DNA of 44,311 bases from Phycisphaerae bacterium (GTDB taxonomy: Bacteria; Planctomycetota; Phycisphaerae; UBA1845). The position numbers and the translations under genes are program-made. The notes under the pieces were generated by a model. It searched no databases and had not been told where the DNA came from. It worked only from the letters and a program-made list of their open reading frames with translations. Where the stretch lies: NCBI GenBank assembly GCA_022072505.1, contig JAJVHU010000050.1:1-44311 (forward strand). Direction: 5' to 3'. Position 1 is the first letter of the stretch; each line of letters opens with the position of its first letter. Positions 42,601-44,311 of this stretch are shown here, one piece after another.

Positions 42601-44276
42601 GCTTTGAGCGCTGAGTACTCAACCTTCCACCGTGAGTTGCCGAAGTCGCTGAACACCGGATGCCGCAAGGCATCCGGGTGACGGTACGCCGGCACCTTGA
42701 ATCGGCGCTGCTTGAACCGGGCGTCGTGAGCAAACACGTAGTCCTTGAGTTGACCAGGCGCAACATCGTTGCCGTTCCGCCACACACACAGCGCGTCGTC
42801 CGACGCGAGTGCCTCGAAGAGCTGGATGTCGCCGAACTTGTCGATCTCAGGATCGGCCTGCACTTCGCGTGCTGCGGCAACCCGATCCTCCGCGGACGCG
42901 CAAGTCGGTCGCTTCCATCGCATGAGGATCTCGTCCCACCCTTCAACCGCGCGACGCCGGATGCGGTACTCGCCTCCGGCAGAGCCGCTTCGCTCCTGCA
43001 CAAATGCGTCAAGCCAGGCGGCGGCATCGGCTGGAACCGTGCCGAGTCTCTGCGCGTCGGCTTCAAAACGGCGCCGCTCCGCCTCGGCACGCTTGATCCA
43101 TGAGTGGCCGATGGAAACCCGCCTTGCGGCGTGGTCGAGCATGACGGAGAACTCCCCGATGTGGTTCCGCGGGCCGACAAAGGGCATTCCGATCGCCGCC
43201 TCAACGAAGCCACGGAAGCTGGGCATCCATCTCGGCACATCACGTGCTCCAGACTTGGCGTCCTTGTCATCCGCCTCTTCCGCGAATTTCTTCTGCATCG
43301 ACTCGATATCGCTCTTTGTCGGGCGATCCGGGAGATTCTCGACGGCAAGCCGCCCCTTGGAGGGGCGACCGGTTGACCATCCAATTCCGATTCGCAGTCC
43401 GTCGAGGTCTGATGTCGGGCCGTTCACCTTCTTGGACATCGCTTCGATGAGTTCAGCCTTGGGACGGCGCGCAAACCGGTTCAAGTCCGCCTTCGCCAGC
43501 TTGCGAAGTGATGTGATGATCTGACCGGTGTCGCTCTTCTCGCCGGTCCCGAAGTTCGTGCTGATCCATTGCCGGGCCTTCTGCTTGAACTTCGAGTCAT
43601 CGTCGCCTGCGGCAAGTGTGGCTCCGTCATCGGCATCGGCGTCTGGAAGCGAGAAGTAATCGTCGGCAGGCCCAAAGAATGACAGCACCGTCTCGGTGGC
43701 ATACTCGCGTGTGAGCCCTCTGAACTCGGCAGCTTTCGCGTCGAACACTGCGCTTCGGTTCACCCATACAGCGTCGTCGCGAATCCTCGCGGAGAGTGAA
43801 TCGGCGCAGTCCTCAACCCATGATTCGATTGCGCGATTGCCGAGCTTACAGCCCGCGAGAACGGAGCGCAACGCCGTGAGCACCTTGTCACGCCGGACAG
43901 AGTCGGCGTCCTGCCCGCCGGCGATTCGGACAGCGCCGTTCGGAGCGCCCAGGGCGTCCTCCACGCTCAGCCAGGACAGGGCAAGGAGGATGCGGCGGTT
44001 CTTCCGAAGCACCGCGGTGTCGTCATCATTGCGCTTCTTTCCCTTCGGCGGTGGTGGCGGCTCGGCCAGTTCGTGACTCAAACCGCCCCGGAGGGTGAGC
44101 AGCCACTCTCCAAAGACCTTGGCTCCCTTGTTGACGGATTCGTGCGTGGCCCACAGCGCATCGCGCCAGGAATCGTCCTGCGTGTCGGCGCCGCGCAGGC
44201 GGAGGGTGTACGCCCGCTGGGTTGGCGGGGCCTCCGGAGCGTGCGGTTCGGCAGTGGATTCGGTCTTCCGGGCCAT
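39606..44276 (-). CDS. cas12b: Cas12b (C2c1)-like type V-B CRISPR nuclease, unusually large
   Basis: RNA-guided DNA endonuclease of 1556 residues; characterised Cas12b proteins have about 1100-1300. The split RuvC domain is intact: Asp767 in LRVLSVDLGHR, Glu1197 in CHAVVIENLRNY and Asp1365 in ALQADLNAAANIGLRG, corresponding to Asp570, Glu848 and Asp977 of the A. acidoterrestris enzyme. Cas12b identity rests on the segment after motif II (RALMNWSAGKVRKYVEEA, then CSRTGLPGIRC), which parallels LMQWSHRGVF...ARTGAPGIRC. The end (NMWQDPRAERPR ... YWNDVKARVVSR) matches the family's C-terminus. Extra length lies in the N-terminal half, between RuvC-I and -II (430 residues against 278), and in a Lys/Ala/Glu coiled coil (about 1436-1492). 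The ATG at 44276 has no obvious ribosome site. No cas1, cas2 or cas4 lies between it and the array. Confidence 0.95.
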   Translation of the reverse strand: MARKTESTAEPHAPEAPPTQRAYTLRLRGADTQDDSWRDALWATHESVNKGAKVFGEWLLTLRGGLSHELAEPPPPPKGKKRNDDDTAVLRKNRRILLALSWLSVEDALGAPNGAVRIAGGQDADSVRRDKVLTALRSVLAGCKLGNRAIESWVEDCADSLSARIRDDAVWVNRSAVFDAKAAEFRGLTREYATETVLSFFGPADDYFSLPDADADDGATLAAGDDDSKFKQKARQWISTNFGTGEKSDTGQIITSLRKLAKADLNRFARRPKAELIEAMSKKVNGPTSDLDGLRIGIGWSTGRPSKGRLAVENLPDRPTKSDIESMQKKFAEEADDKDAKSGARDVPRWMPSFRGFVEAAIGMPFVGPRNHIGEFSVMLDHAARRVSIGHSWIKRAEAERRRFEADAQRLGTVPADAAAWLDAFVQERSGSAGGEYRIRRRAVEGWDEILMRWKRPTCASAEDRVAAAREVQADPEIDKFGDIQLFEALASDDALCVWRNGNDVAPGQLKDYVFAHDARFKQRRFKVPAYRHPDALRHPVFSDFGNSRWKVEYSALKAAKAARGGRRIGTQDTDWLGNPRLVRLGLWNGDAVNDFDLRWSCKRLSADLALTQPAHNGQVRSVSRADRLGRAASGIKPGESPSPAALFSQAEWNARLQAPRSQLNDLAAYLDRNGGRWDDKAKRIRDRLAWLVTFSAKLECRGPFISFAVARTLTDPAREVQVKPRNSEDEWRGLAFPFWHPDNKGRKAHAKHLLSRLLGLRVLSVDLGHRFAAACAVWETLSRAALKKEIAGRAVTEGGTGGSDLYLHTRHTDRAGKERTTIYRRVGSDKLPDGSEHPAPWARLDRQFLIKLQGEEAPARKASQEEIKAVRGMETELGRLRDERNPLPMRVDELMGEAVRTVRLALRRLGDSARIAYAFKPDAARLMPGGGAAEHTPETRKVAMLDALMRWHDLATGDRWTDPTAKATWTQHIVPMLSAELPTLSEEADRWERKRHRAALEVALDSVAVALVSDGAARLHTLWSDRWKTDNSAWRPRLKWLRHWVLPRGLRPVSGESAQHAAKRKARRDTARHVGGLSLTRIATIRELYQVQKAYAMRAEPDDLRKNIAAKDDDRFAEFGRSVLEVVERLREQRVKQLASRIAASALGLGGHWKEVERRDHKGKPLLGKDGKPRTKSVWVEEPSPKYSTCHAVVIENLRNYRPDELQTRRENRALMNWSAGKVRKYVEEACQLHGLHLREVMPNYTSRQCSRTGLPGIRCVDLAIDSKTGEPKAYWWKKALSAAKKKIGNGDEKGKKGDAESRFIVDLADHLAKLKKDGKPLPKTVRVPRNGGDLFIAAPPDGAETSDRAATVRERSASALQADLNAAANIGLRGLLDPDFPGRWWYIPASMDNEGWRIPASKSCAGAVCLNGWKVAHKDGCFSPDGAPLAVADHDESVKRAQETVAEAKKELDAAKKAAKKPGADRAALDVAKKRHEEAKAALKEAEKAASQKEIVNMWQDPRAERPRHAAGPWWETGAYWNDVKARVVSRLRAANGLDGQEGTDPIAEQDLPW

Positions 44277-44311
44277 GCCGGAAAGGATACCCGCTTTGGA
44301 GTCAGATCACG
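44277..44311. other. Right edge upstream of cas12b
   Basis: The 35 bases before the cas12b start show no gene and no convincing promoter or ribosome-binding site. Any adaptation genes would lie beyond this edge. Confidence 0.5.

Overview
The window is GC-rich bacterial chromosome with almost every codon third position G or C. The gene content (TAT-exported Gfo/Idh/MocA oxidoreductase, ECF sigma/anti-sigma pair, FHA and PilZ-REC proteins, an alkaline-phosphatase/sulfatase-fold membrane protein, dispersed repeats that translate as NPEG and GRGSV, and a type V-B effector) suggests a Planctomycetota member, perhaps Phycisphaerae-like. That assignment is inference; no rRNA or marker gene in the window proves it.

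Bases 1-25711 are a mostly ordinary chromosomal backbone. They hold a PilZ-REC-degenerate HPt regulator, pyrF, a CHASE4-HAMP-GGDEF diguanylate cyclase, an exported oxidoreductase, the folate genes pabB and pabC, a MacA/MacB-like tripartite export operon followed by a Yip1-type membrane protein, a C4 zinc-ribbon coiled-coil protein, a MOSC protein, and a Cys-repeat PDZ protein beside an anti-sigma/ECF-sigma pair. An FHA protein, a GT-C type membrane glycosyltransferase, a DEVD-box helicase, an RNase Z-like metallo-hydrolase and ATP-type PEP carboxykinase complete the block.

Bases 25712-29260 are a decayed accessory stretch beside a tRNA-Lys(CUU) gene: an ISL3-type transposase remnant, an internally deleted IS1380-family element with both terminal inverted repeats and a CTAA target duplication, blocks of dispersed and tandem repeats, a 19-bp-stem hairpin, and two gene fragments. 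Bases 29588-37980 form a polysaccharide cluster: Wzm-like permease, Wzt-like ATPase with a carbohydrate-binding tail, two GT4 glycosyltransferases, a sulfatase-fold membrane enzyme with Thr at the nucleophile position, and a SAM methyltransferase.

Bases 38022-44276 hold the most interesting system: an 18-repeat CRISPR array and, on the minus strand, a 1556-residue Cas12b (C2c1)-like nuclease with all three RuvC acidic residues in place. Between them I find a candidate tracrRNA on the minus strand. Three segments complementary to the CRISPR repeat lie there in the right order and together cover the whole 36-nt repeat. A short stem brackets the first segment as in known Cas12b tracrRNAs, a promoter overlaps the cas12b stop codon, and a terminator-like hairpin follows. 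The order cas12b, tracrRNA, leader, array, all leftward, gives a complete interference module. No adaptation genes are visible, but the window ends 35 bases upstream of cas12b.
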